Source: Pantoea sp. At-9b (GTDB lineage: Bacteria > Pseudomonadota > Gammaproteobacteria > Enterobacterales > Enterobacteriaceae). From it: 64,000 nucleotides of DNA. This document shows, in pieces, positions 17,687 to 27,082 of the stretch. The notes below the pieces were generated by a model. The model had not been told where the DNA came from and made no database searches. It saw nothing but the letters and a program-made list of their open reading frames with translations. The position numbers and the translations under genes are program-made. Location of the stretch: assembly GCF_000175935.2 (NCBI RefSeq), contig NC_014837.1, positions 3,596,001 through 3,660,000 of the forward strand, written 5' to 3'. How positions within the stretch are numbered: position 1 is the stretch's first letter; every line of letters begins with the position of its first letter.

Positions 17687-18790
17687 ATGTCAGGGTTATT
17701 TTCTCCGTTCACGCTCAAAGACGTGACGCTGCGTAACCGTATCGCGATACCACCGATGTGTCAGTACAGCGCCATTGATGGCCTGAGTAACGAGTGGCAC
17801 TACGTCCATTACAGCAGCCAGGCACGCGGCGGAGCCGGTCTGGTGATTGTTGAGGCCACCGCAGTCTCGCCGGAAGGCCGCATTACTCCGGCCTGTCTGG
17901 GCATCTGGAACGACACTCAGGCCGAAAAACTGGCGCGTATCGCCCGGGAGATTAAAGCCGCAGGTGCGGTGCCGGGCATCCAGATTGGTCATGCCGGCCG
18001 TAAAGCCAGCGCTAATAAGCCGTGGGAAGGTGACGATCATATCGCGGAACATGATGCCAACGGCTGGGAAACCCTCTCGCCGTCGGCCATCGCCTTTGGT
18101 AACAACCTGCCGCGCGTGCCGAAAGCCATGACGCTGGATGACATCAAACGCGTGCGTGATGATTTCGTCAGCGCCGCCAAACGTGCGCGTGACGCCGGTT
18201 TCGAATGGCTGGAGTTGCACTTCGCCCACGGCTATCTGGCACAGAGCTTCTTCTCGGTTCACGCCAATCAGCGCAGCGACGAATATGGCGGCGATGCCGT
18301 TGGCCGTAGCCGTTTCCTGCGCGAAACCTTTGATGCGGTGCGTGAGGTGTGGCCGGAAAACCTGCCGCTGACCGCGCGTTTTGGCGTGCTGGAGTTTGAT
18401 GGCCGCGACGAAGAGACGATGCAGGAAGCCATTACTCTGACCCAATATTGGCGCAGCAACGGGTTGGATCTATTGAGCGTCAGCATGGGCTTCTCTACCC
18501 CGGATGCCAATATTCCCTGGGGCAGTCCGTTTATGGCCCCGATTGCTGCACGTGTGCGCCGCGAAGCCGCTATTCCGGTCGCATCCGCCTGGGGGATTGA
18601 TACCCCGCACATCGCCAATGCCACCATTGAACAAGGTCAGCTGGATCTGGTGATGGTGGGGCGTGCCCACCTGAAAAACCCGCACTGGCCGTATCATGCT
18701 GCGCTGGCGCTGGGTAAAGATGCGCCGTCGTGGGTACTACCGGCACCTTATGCACACTGGCTGGAGCGCTACAGGGTCAGTGAAGATTAA
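17687..18790 (+). CDS. Old Yellow Enzyme family NADPH:flavin oxidoreductase (YqjM/XenA class)
   Basis: A 367-residue ene-reductase using FMN. Cys25 and Tyr27 in PPMCQYS are the flavin-tuning residues of the YqjM/XenA class, and LHFAHGYLAQSFFS carries the substrate-binding His region. Such enzymes reduce activated double bonds or nitro compounds. It is the last gene of a three-gene operon under the divergent LysR; the set (VOC, quinone reductase, OYE) looks like detoxification of reactive carbonyls, by inference. Confidence 0.92.
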   Translation: MSGLFSPFTLKDVTLRNRIAIPPMCQYSAIDGLSNEWHYVHYSSQARGGAGLVIVEATAVSPEGRITPACLGIWNDTQAEKLARIAREIKAAGAVPGIQIGHAGRKASANKPWEGDDHIAEHDANGWETLSPSAIAFGNNLPRVPKAMTLDDIKRVRDDFVSAAKRARDAGFEWLELHFAHGYLAQSFFSVHANQRSDEYGGDAVGRSRFLRETFDAVREVWPENLPLTARFGVLEFDGRDEETMQEAITLTQYWRSNGLDLLSVSMGFSTPDANIPWGSPFMAPIAARVRREAAIPVASAWGIDTPHIANATIEQGQLDLVMVGRAHLKNPHWPYHAALALGKDAPSWVLPAPYAHWLERYRVSED

Positions 18791-18804
18791 GTTTTAACAC
18801 CAAC

Positions 18805-18877
18805 CGTAGCGGCGCGATTTATCGCGCGTTTTTTCCGGCACAGCGCGCGGAACTGCGCGATAAATCGCGCCGCTACG
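18805..18877. repeat. REP-like inverted pair
   Basis: Convergent pair of the common REP-like unit, 14 bp beyond the OYE gene stop. It may act as the 3' end of that transcript. Confidence 0.8.
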
Positions 18878-19099
18878 GGTTTGCCGCTGCGTTTGCCATC
18901 ATTTGATCAATATTTTCCACCTGATTTTGCCTGCCCGTAGCGATTTTCTTATTTACAGATAATTCTGCCCGCTTATTTATAGCTTCATTTCAGATACTGC
19001 TTTCATTTCCTGAAATATAGAGCGTTGTTATCGCTGAAAAATCGTCAAAATAGCCGATCAATCGACATGATTTATTACGTTCATAGATATTTCGCATTG

Positions 19100-19127
19100 T
19101 TGCCCTGAGGGATGAGAGATCTATAAT
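19100..19127 (+). promoter_or_regulatory. Promoter of treF
   Basis: TTGCCC at 19100-19105 and TATAAT at 19122-19127, 16 bp apart, would start transcription near 19134, about 32 nt before the proposed treF start. The C before the -10 box (CTATAATT) is also compatible with RpoS. The rest of the 18.88-19.10 kb gap is AT-rich with nothing else recognised. Confidence 0.55.
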
Positions 19128-19165
19128 TTGGACTTTGTGCAAACCGGACTTTTCAGGAGGCCGCT

Positions 19166-20824
19166 ATTAATACTAACCACCAGCAAAATAATGCGTTCGA
19201 GGAAAAACGTACTGATGCTGAACTGGAGTATCAATACGATCCTCACGAGTTAATACTTGAAGGCATGGAGGATTCGGAGCCGGAGCCAGAGCTGATTGAA
19301 GGCCTGCCCGCCCCGGATGCGCTGACGCCTGCCGATCGTTATCTGGAGCTTTTCGAGCATGTACAGATGTCGCGTATATTTGCCGACAGCAAAACCTTTC
19401 CTGATTGCGCGCCAAAATATGATCCGCTGGATATATTAATCCGCTATCGCCGCCGGAAACGCGCGGCCGAATTCGATCTCGCTACGTTCGTACATGATCA
19501 TTTTTATCTGCCGCAGCACCATGAAAGTTTTTATGTGTCGAACCCGGATAAAACCCTGACAGAACATATTGATGAGCTGTGGCCGGTGTTAACTAAAATG
19601 CCGCAGCAACATATGCCGCACTCGTCGCTGCTGCCGCTGCCAAAACCCTACGTGGTACCGGGCGGCCGCTTTGGTGAGACTTACTATTGGGATTCTTATT
19701 TCACCATGCTCGGCCTGGCGGAGAGCGGTCGTGACGATTTACTGCGTGATATGGCGGATAACTTCGCGTGGCTGATTGATAACTACGGTCACGTACCGAA
19801 CGGTAACCGCACCTATTATCTCAGCCGTTCGCAGCCGCCGGTGTTTGCGTTGATGGTGGAGTTGTTTGAGGAAGACGGCATTCGCGGTGCGAAACGCTAT
19901 CTCGACCATCTGATGAAGGAGTACCAGTTCTGGATGGACGGGGCCGGTTCGCTGATGCCCGATCAGGCGTACCGCCATGTGGTGCGTATGCCCGATGGTT
20001 CGCTGCTCAACCGCTACTGGGACGACCGCGACACGCCGCGCGATGAGTCCTGGATTGAAGATGTGGAAACCGCCAGCAAATCACGCCGTCCGGCCAATGA
20101 GGTCTATCGCGATTTGCGTGCCGGTGCCGCGTCCGGCTGGGATTACTCATCGCGCTGGCTGCGCGATCCCCATCGCCTGGCGAGTATTCGCACCACGCAG
20201 TTCATCCCGGTTGATCTGAACGCGTTTCTCTACAAACTGGAGTTGATGATCTCCACCTTGTCACACGCTAAAGGCGAGGAGCTGACGGCGCTGGCGTGGC
20301 AGAAGAAAGCCGAGATACGTAAACGCGCGATCCACCGCTATCTGTGGGATAAAACCGCTGGGGTGTATCGTGATTACGACTGGCGTCGCCAACGGTTTGG
20401 TGCCTTCACCGCCGCTGCGGTAGTGCCGCTGTTCCTCGGCCTGTCCACACCGGAACAGGCACATTTGCAGGCGGTGGCGCTGCGTCAATTGCTGCTGACC
20501 CAGGGTGGCCTGGTCACCTCGATGGTGGAAAGCGGCGAGCAGTGGGACAAACCTAACGGCTGGGCGCCGCTGCAATGGATGGCGATTGTCGGCCTGAACA
20601 ATTACGGTGAAGAGACGCTGGCAACCGAGATTGCGGTGAACTGGCTAACCACGGTGAAAAACTTCTATGCACTGCATCATAAGCTGGTGGAGAAGTATGA
20701 CATCAGCGGCGATCGCGCCCGTCCGGGGGGCGGTGGTGAGTATCCGTTACAGGATGGTTTTGGCTGGACTAACGGTGTCACCCGTCGCCTGATGGCGATG
20801 TACGGGCATTTGCTGGCAGATTGA
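19166..20824 (+). CDS. treF: Cytoplasmic trehalase, apparently with an ATT start codon
   Basis: A 552-residue GH37 trehalase that splits trehalose into two glucose in the cytoplasm. Both family signatures are present ([15 protein letters not shown] and [10 protein letters not shown]), as is the glycine-rich [14 protein letters not shown], and there is no signal peptide. Homology to E. coli TreF (549 aa) continues upstream of the first ATG (19265), through [20 protein letters not shown]. In that frame no ATG, GTG or TTG occurs before the stop at 19124-19126. The only suitably placed codon is ATT at 19166, 5 nt after a perfect AGGAGG (19155-19160), giving almost exactly the E. coli length. The ATG at 19265 has no spaced ribosome site. 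Confidence 0.9.
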   Translation: MNTNHQQNNAFEEKRTDAELEYQYDPHELILEGMEDSEPEPELIEGLPAPDALTPADRYLELFEHVQMSRIFADSKTFPDCAPKYDPLDILIRYRRRKRAAEFDLATFVHDHFYLPQHHESFYVSNPDKTLTEHIDELWPVLTKMPQQHMPHSSLLPLPKPYVVPGGRFGETYYWDSYFTMLGLAESGRDDLLRDMADNFAWLIDNYGHVPNGNRTYYLSRSQPPVFALMVELFEEDGIRGAKRYLDHLMKEYQFWMDGAGSLMPDQAYRHVVRMPDGSLLNRYWDDRDTPRDESWIEDVETASKSRRPANEVYRDLRAGAASGWDYSSRWLRDPHRLASIRTTQFIPVDLNAFLYKLELMISTLSHAKGEELTALAWQKKAEIRKRAIHRYLWDKTAGVYRDYDWRRQRFGAFTAAAVVPLFLGLSTPEQAHLQAVALRQLLLTQGGLVTSMVESGEQWDKPNGWAPLQWMAIVGLNNYGEETLATEIAVNWLTTVKNFYALHHKLVEKYDISGDRARPGGGGEYPLQDGFGWTNGVTRRLMAMYGHLLAD

Positions 20825-20834
20825 TATCTATAAA

Positions 20835-20922
20835 CGCGGTAAACCGCGCCGCTACACGATGTTTGCAGGATCCCCGTAGCGGCGCGATTCATCGCGCAAG
20901 TTTTTAGCGATTCATCGCGCGG
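20835..20922. repeat. Degenerate REP-like units
   Basis: A reverse half-unit (ACCGCGCCGCTAC) followed by a forward unit with CATCGCGC instead of TATCGCGC and a partial third copy (GCGATTCATCGCGC). It fills the gap between treF and the hydrolase gene. Confidence 0.65.
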
Positions 20923-20925
20923 GTT

Positions 20926-21747
20926 TTAGTTGCGTTGTAAAAACGCCAGCAGATCCGCATTCAGCTGATCCTGATGCGTCACCGCAAAGCCGTGCGGGCC
21001 ATTCTCATACACCTTCAGCTCAGACCCTTTAATCATCTCGTGCACCAGCTTACCGGTGGCTTCGAACGGCACGATTTGGTCATTGCTACCGTGGATCACC
21101 AGTGTCGGCACATCCACTTTGGCGATATCGGCGCGGAAATCGGTCTCGGAAAACGCCGTAACACAATCCAACGTACCTTTCAGTGAGGCCAGCAGCGCGA
21201 TATTCAGTGTCTGGATCATGACGCCATCAGACACCGTCTGTCCGGCATTGGTCCCATAAAAAGGCACCGCGAAATCTTTAATAAATTGCGCACGATCCTG
21301 ACGTAATCCCGCTTTAATGCCGTCAAATACCGCACTTTCCACCCCTTCCGGATGATCGCTGGTTTTGCCAAAAATAGGGGTGACCGCGCCCAGCAGCACC
21401 AATCCTTTCACCTTCGCGCTACCATAGCGGCCAAGGTAACGCGATACATCACCTCCGCCCATGGAGAAGCCCACCAGCGTGACATCGCTGAGTTGCAGAT
21501 GCTCAATCAGGCCATGAATATCGTCGGCGAAGGTGTCGTAGTCATAACCTTCCCACGGTTGTTCAGAGCGACCAAAGCCACGGCGGTCAAACGCAATCAC
21601 CCGGTAGCCACGTTCCGCCAGGAAATTCATCTGACTGTCCCACATGTCAGCATCCAGCGGCCAGCCGTGGCTGAACAGCACCGGTTGACCTTTGCCCCAA
21701 TCTTTGTAGTACAGGTTTACGCCGTCTTTAGTCTTGAAAGTGCTCAT
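20926..21747 (-). CDS. Alpha/beta hydrolase, non-heme chloroperoxidase type
   Basis: A 273-residue hydrolase of the cofactor-free haloperoxidase/esterase group. The catalytic Ser is in GFSMGGGD (about residue 95), Asp in HGSNDQIVP and His in GPHGFAVTHQ; the oxyanion motif is SHGWPLDADMW. Natural substrates are usually esters or perhydrolysis substrates. A GGAG site precedes the ATG. The gene stands alone, divergent from the MFS gene. Confidence 0.88.
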   Translation of the reverse strand: MSTFKTKDGVNLYYKDWGKGQPVLFSHGWPLDADMWDSQMNFLAERGYRVIAFDRRGFGRSEQPWEGYDYDTFADDIHGLIEHLQLSDVTLVGFSMGGGDVSRYLGRYGSAKVKGLVLLGAVTPIFGKTSDHPEGVESAVFDGIKAGLRQDRAQFIKDFAVPFYGTNAGQTVSDGVMIQTLNIALLASLKGTLDCVTAFSETDFRADIAKVDVPTLVIHGSNDQIVPFEATGKLVHEMIKGSELKVYENGPHGFAVTHQDQLNADLLAFLQRN

Positions 21748-21965
21748 AATTTTTCTCCGTCAGGTGAGTGATGTTGTGTCTCGCTAATCAAACTACCCTG
21801 TGAGGTGGGAAAAACCTAAAGCAGAGATTTTGACGACTTGTTCAAACTTTTTTGCGCTTCTAAGCTGTCAAAAAAGCCTGGACAAGATGGCCGATTTTTT
21901 CCGCTATCAACCTACGCTCTGGGTTCGTAAGGTGCAGACATCGCAACCTTCATTGGAGAATGACC

Positions 21966-23555
21966 ATGAGCCAGCCCCCAACCGCCCCCGTGCGCAACAG
22001 TGCTTTTTCCCCCTTTGCCTACGGGCTATTTGCCCTGATCTGGACCGCCTCGGTATTGGGTAACACCGGCAGCTTTATCCGTGATGTCGCCAGCGCCTGG
22101 CTGGTGACCGGGCTGTCGGATAACCCTGCCGCCGTCGCCCTGATGCAAACTGCCGCCACGCTGCCGGTGTTTCTGCTGGCACTGCCTGCTGGCGTGCTGT
22201 CCGATATTGTTGACCGTCGTCGCCTGTTGATTGCTGTGCAGATATTGATGGCGAGCGTCAGTGGCACCCTGCTGGTGCTGTCACACAACAACTGGCTGAC
22301 CACTGAATGGCTGATCGGTCTGACCTTTATGGGCGGCATCGGGGCCGCGCTGTTTGGCCCGGCATGGCAGGCGATTGTGCCGGAGCTGGTGCCGCGCCAC
22401 GAATTGAAAAACGCCGTGGCACTTAACTCCCTCGGTATCAATATCGCCCGCGCTATTGGGCCGGCCACCGGCGGTTTGCTGCTGGCGAGCTTTGGCGCGA
22501 TGGCGGCCTACGGCGCAGATGTCGCCAGTTACTTCTTCGTGGTCGCCGCGCTGCTGTACTGGAAACGTCCGGCGAAAGCGAAAACCGAGCTCAATGAACA
22601 CTTCTTTGGTGCCTTCCGTGCCGGGCTGCGTTATGTGCGTGCCAGCCGCGATTTACACCGCGTTCTGCTGCGCGCAGCGCTGTACTTCGCCTTCGCCAGC
22701 GCCGTGTGGGCGCTGCTGCCGCTGGTCGCGCGTAATATGTTGCAAGGTACTGCCGGGTTCTACGGTCTGCTGCTCGGCGCGGTCGGTGTCGGGGCGATAG
22801 GCGGCGCGTTGCTGTTGCCACGTCTGCGTCGGCAGATGGGCAATGATGGCCTGTTGCTGCTCTCCGCCGTGCTCAGTGCTGGCGTGATGCTGGCGCTGGC
22901 AATCAGTCCGGCACAGTGGCTGGCACTGCTGCTGATGGTGTTGCTCGGCATTGGCTGGATCATCGCCCTCACCACCCTGAACGGTGTGGCACAGGCGGTG
23001 TTGCCGGATTGGGTACGTGGACGTGGCCTGGCGGTCTATCTGATGGTGTTCAACGGGACGCTGGCAGGTGGTAGCCTGGCATGGGGCTTAATTGCCCAGC
23101 ATATCGGGCTGGCCCAGGCGCTGTTGCTGGCCGGTGGCTTGCTGCTGATCACCGCCCTGCTGCTGAAACGTCTGGTGCTGCCTGCCGGTGAAGCGGATCT
23201 GCAACCGGCACAACATTGGGCTGACCCGGAGGTCAGCGGTGAGATGAATGGCCATCGCGGCCCGGTAATGATTCAGGTGCGCTACCAGGTGCCGCAGTCC
23301 GATCGTGCCGACTTCAAACGCGCCATGCGCAAACTGGCCGCCGCGCGCCGTCGTGATGGGGCCTATGCCTGGGGATTGATGGAACAGAGCGATGACCCCA
23401 CCGCGCTGCTGGAGTGGTTCCTGGTGGAGTCATGGCAAGAACACCTGCGCCAACACCAGCGCGTCTCGCGTGCCGATGTGGCGCTGCAACAGGCGGTGCT
23501 GCAATATCATCAGGGTGACGAACCGCCACAGGTCAGCCACCATATTTCTATCTAA
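21966..23555 (+). CDS. MFS transporter (MFS_3 type) with C-terminal soluble domain
   Basis: A 529-residue major facilitator with about 12 membrane helices (residues 15-405) and a soluble C-terminal domain of about 100 residues with an antibiotic-monooxygenase-like look (MIQVRYQVPQSDRADFKRAM). This layout is that of the MFS_3 family, which includes EntS-like exporters. I chose ATG 21966, because GGAG lies 7 nt upstream; the ATG at 21960 is too close to it. The cargo is unknown. Confidence 0.88.
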   Translation: MSQPPTAPVRNSAFSPFAYGLFALIWTASVLGNTGSFIRDVASAWLVTGLSDNPAAVALMQTAATLPVFLLALPAGVLSDIVDRRRLLIAVQILMASVSGTLLVLSHNNWLTTEWLIGLTFMGGIGAALFGPAWQAIVPELVPRHELKNAVALNSLGINIARAIGPATGGLLLASFGAMAAYGADVASYFFVVAALLYWKRPAKAKTELNEHFFGAFRAGLRYVRASRDLHRVLLRAALYFAFASAVWALLPLVARNMLQGTAGFYGLLLGAVGVGAIGGALLLPRLRRQMGNDGLLLLSAVLSAGVMLALAISPAQWLALLLMVLLGIGWIIALTTLNGVAQAVLPDWVRGRGLAVYLMVFNGTLAGGSLAWGLIAQHIGLAQALLLAGGLLLITALLLKRLVLPAGEADLQPAQHWADPEVSGEMNGHRGPVMIQVRYQVPQSDRADFKRAMRKLAAARRRDGAYAWGLMEQSDDPTALLEWFLVESWQEHLRQHQRVSRADVALQQAVLQYHQGDEPPQVSHHISI

Positions 23556-23557
23556 TC

Positions 23558-24466
23558 TCAGGCTGGCAGGTAAATGTCGTGCAGCCCCGGTAGCGTGAGT
23601 AAGCGCTCACGCCACCAGCTGGCGGCATTACCGTTGGCGCTTTCATTCCACGCCAGATAGGCCATGTCGCGTCGGCACTCACTGTCGAGCTGACGTTCCA
23701 CCAGCGCCCCGCTGCGCAGATGCGGTTCCGCCAGGTAACGCGGCAGGTAGCCGCAGCCTAAACCGGCGAGCTGTGCCTGTAACTTAGACGGAAAATCATG
23801 CACGCTCAGGGTCTTCTGCTCATCCAGCACGCGCAAATCCATCCCCGCCCCATGGCGTGATGAATCATGCACCGTCACCGCGCGATACTGGCGGATTTGC
23901 TCGCGCAACAGCGGTTCCGGCGCGGCAGCCAGTGGATGCTCTGGCGCGACGGCAAACACGTATTCCAGCCAGCCCAGCGCCTGACAGCCAATCTCTTTTC
24001 GCGTGGCCGGTTCCTGTACCGCGCCAAACACGATATCCGCCTCGCCGTAATGCAGCGCTTCCCAGCACCCCGCCAGCACGTCATGACGGAATTGCAGCTG
24101 GGTATGCGAATGCTGCTGATAAAACTCATCAATCAGCGGCGTCAGCAGGCTAAACGGCACCGAGGCATCTACGCTGATCACCAATTGACTCTCCCAACCG
24201 CTCTCCACGTAGCGTGCCTGTTGCTCCAGCTCATTTACCGCACGCAGCAGCGTCCGGCCTTTTTCCAGCATCAGACGCCCGGTTGGTGTAAAGGTGGCGC
24301 GATGACCAGAGCGATCCAACAGCGTGATTTTGAGATCACTCTCCATCTTCTGCACGGTATAGCTCAGCGCCGACGCGGTTTTAAATAGCCGTGCCGCCGC
24401 AGCCGCAAAGGTGCCATGACGATCGAGCGCATCCAGAATCAGCAGCGCCTCGAGGTTTAAACGCAT
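23558..24466 (-). CDS. LysR-family regulator
   Basis: A 302-residue LysR protein (helix-turn-helix in residues 3-60, TFAAAAARLFKTASALSYTV). I chose ATG 24466, preceded by GGGAGG; a longer frame upstream lacks support. It is divergent from the monooxygenase/amidohydrolase pair and probably controls them. It stops 2 bp after the convergent MFS gene. Confidence 0.9.
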   Translation of the reverse strand: MRLNLEALLILDALDRHGTFAAAAARLFKTASALSYTVQKMESDLKITLLDRSGHRATFTPTGRLMLEKGRTLLRAVNELEQQARYVESGWESQLVISVDASVPFSLLTPLIDEFYQQHSHTQLQFRHDVLAGCWEALHYGEADIVFGAVQEPATRKEIGCQALGWLEYVFAVAPEHPLAAAPEPLLREQIRQYRAVTVHDSSRHGAGMDLRVLDEQKTLSVHDFPSKLQAQLAGLGCGYLPRYLAEPHLRSGALVERQLDSECRRDMAYLAWNESANGNAASWWRERLLTLPGLHDIYLPA

Positions 24467-24588
24467 TCCAACCGCCTCCCCAAAATTTGTTGAACAACAA
24501 CCCAAAAACAATCCGTTATCAATAAACGCTCTCATTTCGTATTTTTTTCCTCAACGACGCAAGTACTTTCACCAGCGAGGAATCAATC

Positions 24589-25149
24589 ATGAATTACCCA
24601 CAACAGGCTCATCACGTCACGCTGGTGATTACACACAGCATCCAGCCGGAAAAACAGGCCGACTATGAAAAGTGGCTGGAAACCATCATGCCGCAGGCGG
24701 CCAGCTTTCCGGGACATCTCGGCGTGAACGTGCTGCGTCCGGTGCACGGCGACAACGCCTACACCGTACTGATTCGCTTTGTGGGTATGGATGAGCTGTA
24801 CGCCTGGCTGAAATCGCCTGCCCGTCAGGAACTGGTCAGGGAACTCCCGGCCATCCTGGCACAGCCGGAACATATTGAAGTTCGCCCCGGTGCCGCTTTC
24901 TGGTTTACCCCGACGCAAAAAGGCCAGGTCAAACCGGCCAAATGGAAACAATACTTACTCACGCTGGGGGTGATTTTTCCCTCAGCCAATCTGGTCCCCT
25001 GGTTTTGGAATACGGTGTTGCCGGTGAGCCACGGCACGCTGTGGGGGAATTTTCTCGATAATGCCAGCGTCGTGGCTTTAGTGGTTTTCCTGTGGATGCC
25101 ACTGCTGACCCGCGTGTTAAAACAGTGGCTGATTGGCCGCAACGCATAA
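24589..25149 (+). CDS. Antibiotic-biosynthesis-monooxygenase (ABM) domain membrane protein
   Basis: A 186-residue protein with an ABM ferredoxin-like domain (residues 8-105) and a C-terminal part with two membrane helices (about 121-140 and 158-175), ending in basic residues. ABM domains of this two-part kind are common but little studied; a quinol or reactive-compound role is possible. It lies 18 bp before the amidohydrolase gene, so the two form an operon under the divergent LysR. Confidence 0.82.
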   Translation: MNYPQQAHHVTLVITHSIQPEKQADYEKWLETIMPQAASFPGHLGVNVLRPVHGDNAYTVLIRFVGMDELYAWLKSPARQELVRELPAILAQPEHIEVRPGAAFWFTPTQKGQVKPAKWKQYLLTLGVIFPSANLVPWFWNTVLPVSHGTLWGNFLDNASVVALVVFLWMPLLTRVLKQWLIGRNA

Positions 25150-25167
25150 TCTGACAGGAGAAGGAAC

Positions 25168-27036
25168 ATGACGACCGCTTCACTGATTTTGACCAACGGT
25201 AAGTTTCACACCGTTGACCGCGCCAATCCGCTGGCAACCGCTGTGGCGATTAAAGACGGTAAATTCCTTGCCGTAGGCAGCGAAGCCGAGGTAATGCGCT
25301 TTGCCGGTAACGACACACAAATCATCGATGCCAAAGGCCATACCGGCATCCCGGGCCTGAATGACTCGCACCTGCACCTGATTCGCGGCGGTCTGAACTA
25401 CAATCTCGAACTGCGCTGGGAAGGCGTGCCGTCACTGGCGGATGCGCTACGGATGTTGCGTGAGCAGGCGTTGCGCACACCTTCACCGCAGTGGGTGCGC
25501 GTGGTGGGCGGCTGGACCGAATTCCAGTTTGCCGAACGTCGCATGCCGACGCTGGATGAAATCAATGCGGCCGCACCGGACACACCGGTGTTTATCCTGC
25601 ATCTGTACGATCGCGCATTACTGAATCGCGCGGCACTGAAAGTGGTGGGATACACCAAAGACACGCCCAACCCGCCGGGTGGCGAAATCCAGCGCGACAG
25701 CAACGGTAATCCGACCGGCATGCTGATCGCCCGCCCTAACGCCATGCTGCTGTACGCAACCCTGGCGAAAGGCCCGAAACTGCCGCTGGAGCAGCAGGTC
25801 AACTCCACCCGCCAGTTTATGCGCGAGCTGAATCGTCTTGGCCTGACCAGCGCCATTGACGCTGGCGGTGGCTTCCAGAACTACCCGGATGATTATGATG
25901 TGATTTCTGAGCTGCACGCCAAAAAGCAGCTGACGGTGCGTATCGCTTATAACCTGTTTACCCAGCGCCCCGGTCATGAGCTGGAAGACTTTGAAAAATG
26001 GACCGATATGCTGAAGCCCGGCCAGGGCACCAATTTCCTGCGGCACAACGGTGCGGGCGAAATGTTGGTGTTCTCGGCGGCCGATTTTGAAGACTTCCTC
26101 GAACCGCGCCCGGATCTGGCCCCCGGGATGGAAGATGAGCTGGAACGCGTGGTACGGCATCTGGTGGAGCATCGCTGGCCGTTCCGTCTGCACGCCACCT
26201 ATAACGAATCGATCAGCCGCATGCTGGATGTGTTCGAGAAAGTGAACCGCGACATTCCGTTTAATGGCCTGCACTGGTTCTTCGATCACGCCGAAACCAT
26301 CACCGAAGCCAATATTGAGCGCGTCAAAGCGTTAGGCGGCGGCATCGCGGTGCAGCACCGCATGGCCTTCCAGGGGGAGTATTTTGTCGATCGCTATGGC
26401 AAGCAAGCCGCCAAACAGACGCCGCCGGTAGCGCGGATGCTGGATGCGGAGGTCCCGGTGGGGCTGGGCACCGATGCCACCCGAGTCGCCAGCTACAACC
26501 CGTGGACTGCGCTTTACTGGCTGGTCTCTGGCCGTACCGTCGGCGGCATGCAGCTGTATGATGATAACGCCCGTCTCGACCGTGAAACCGCGCTGATGCT
26601 GTGGACCAAAGGCAGCGCCTGGTTCTCCAGTGAACAACATGCCAAAGGAGAGATAAAAGTCGGCCAACTGGCAGATTTGGTGCTGCTGTCGAAAGATTTC
26701 TTCAGCGTGGCGGAAGAGGAGATCAAAGGGATTGAATCGGTGCTGACCCTCGTCGATGGCAATGTGGTGTATGCGGCAGGTCGCTTTACCCCGCTGGCTC
26801 CCCCACCGGTGCCGGTGTTGCCAGAGTGGTCGCCGGTGGTGACCGTGCCGGGTCATTACCGTAGCGCGCCACCGCAGGCTGCGGGTCGTGCCGCGATGAT
26901 GCCGAAAGTGCATCAATGCAGCGGGCCGTGCGGCGTGCACAGCCATGCCCATGATGTTGCGCGTCAGTCATCAGTGCCCGTGTCCGATAACAACGCCTTC
27001 TGGGGTGCGCTGGGCTGTTCCTGCTTTGCGTTTTAA
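25168..27036 (+). CDS. YtcJ-like amidohydrolase with Cys/His-rich tail
   Basis: A 622-residue metal-dependent amidohydrolase of the YtcJ type. Metal ligands are visible in NDSHLHL (residues 71-77), RLHATYN, FDHAET and GTDATR. After the usual C-terminal beta-sandwich there is a tail of about 70 residues rich in Cys and His (CSGPCGVHSHAHD and GCSCFAF) that could bind metal. There is no signal peptide. The substrate is unknown; the coupled ABM membrane protein gives little clue. Confidence 0.88.
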   Translation: MTTASLILTNGKFHTVDRANPLATAVAIKDGKFLAVGSEAEVMRFAGNDTQIIDAKGHTGIPGLNDSHLHLIRGGLNYNLELRWEGVPSLADALRMLREQALRTPSPQWVRVVGGWTEFQFAERRMPTLDEINAAAPDTPVFILHLYDRALLNRAALKVVGYTKDTPNPPGGEIQRDSNGNPTGMLIARPNAMLLYATLAKGPKLPLEQQVNSTRQFMRELNRLGLTSAIDAGGGFQNYPDDYDVISELHAKKQLTVRIAYNLFTQRPGHELEDFEKWTDMLKPGQGTNFLRHNGAGEMLVFSAADFEDFLEPRPDLAPGMEDELERVVRHLVEHRWPFRLHATYNESISRMLDVFEKVNRDIPFNGLHWFFDHAETITEANIERVKALGGGIAVQHRMAFQGEYFVDRYGKQAAKQTPPVARMLDAEVPVGLGTDATRVASYNPWTALYWLVSGRTVGGMQLYDDNARLDRETALMLWTKGSAWFSSEQHAKGEIKVGQLADLVLLSKDFFSVAEEEIKGIESVLTLVDGNVVYAAGRFTPLAPPPVPVLPEWSPVVTVPGHYRSAPPQAAGRAAMMPKVHQCSGPCGVHSHAHDVARQSSVPVSDNNAFWGALGCSCFAF

Positions 27037-27057
27037 CGCTGATGCGCTGTTTTGAGA

Positions 27058-27080
27058 CGTAGCGGCGCGATTTATCGCGC
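27058..27080 (+). repeat. REP-like single unit
   Basis: One forward copy, CGTAGCGGCGCG plus ATTTATCGCGC, between the amidohydrolase and the convergent cyclase gene. Confidence 0.75.
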
Positions 27081-27082
27081 AG

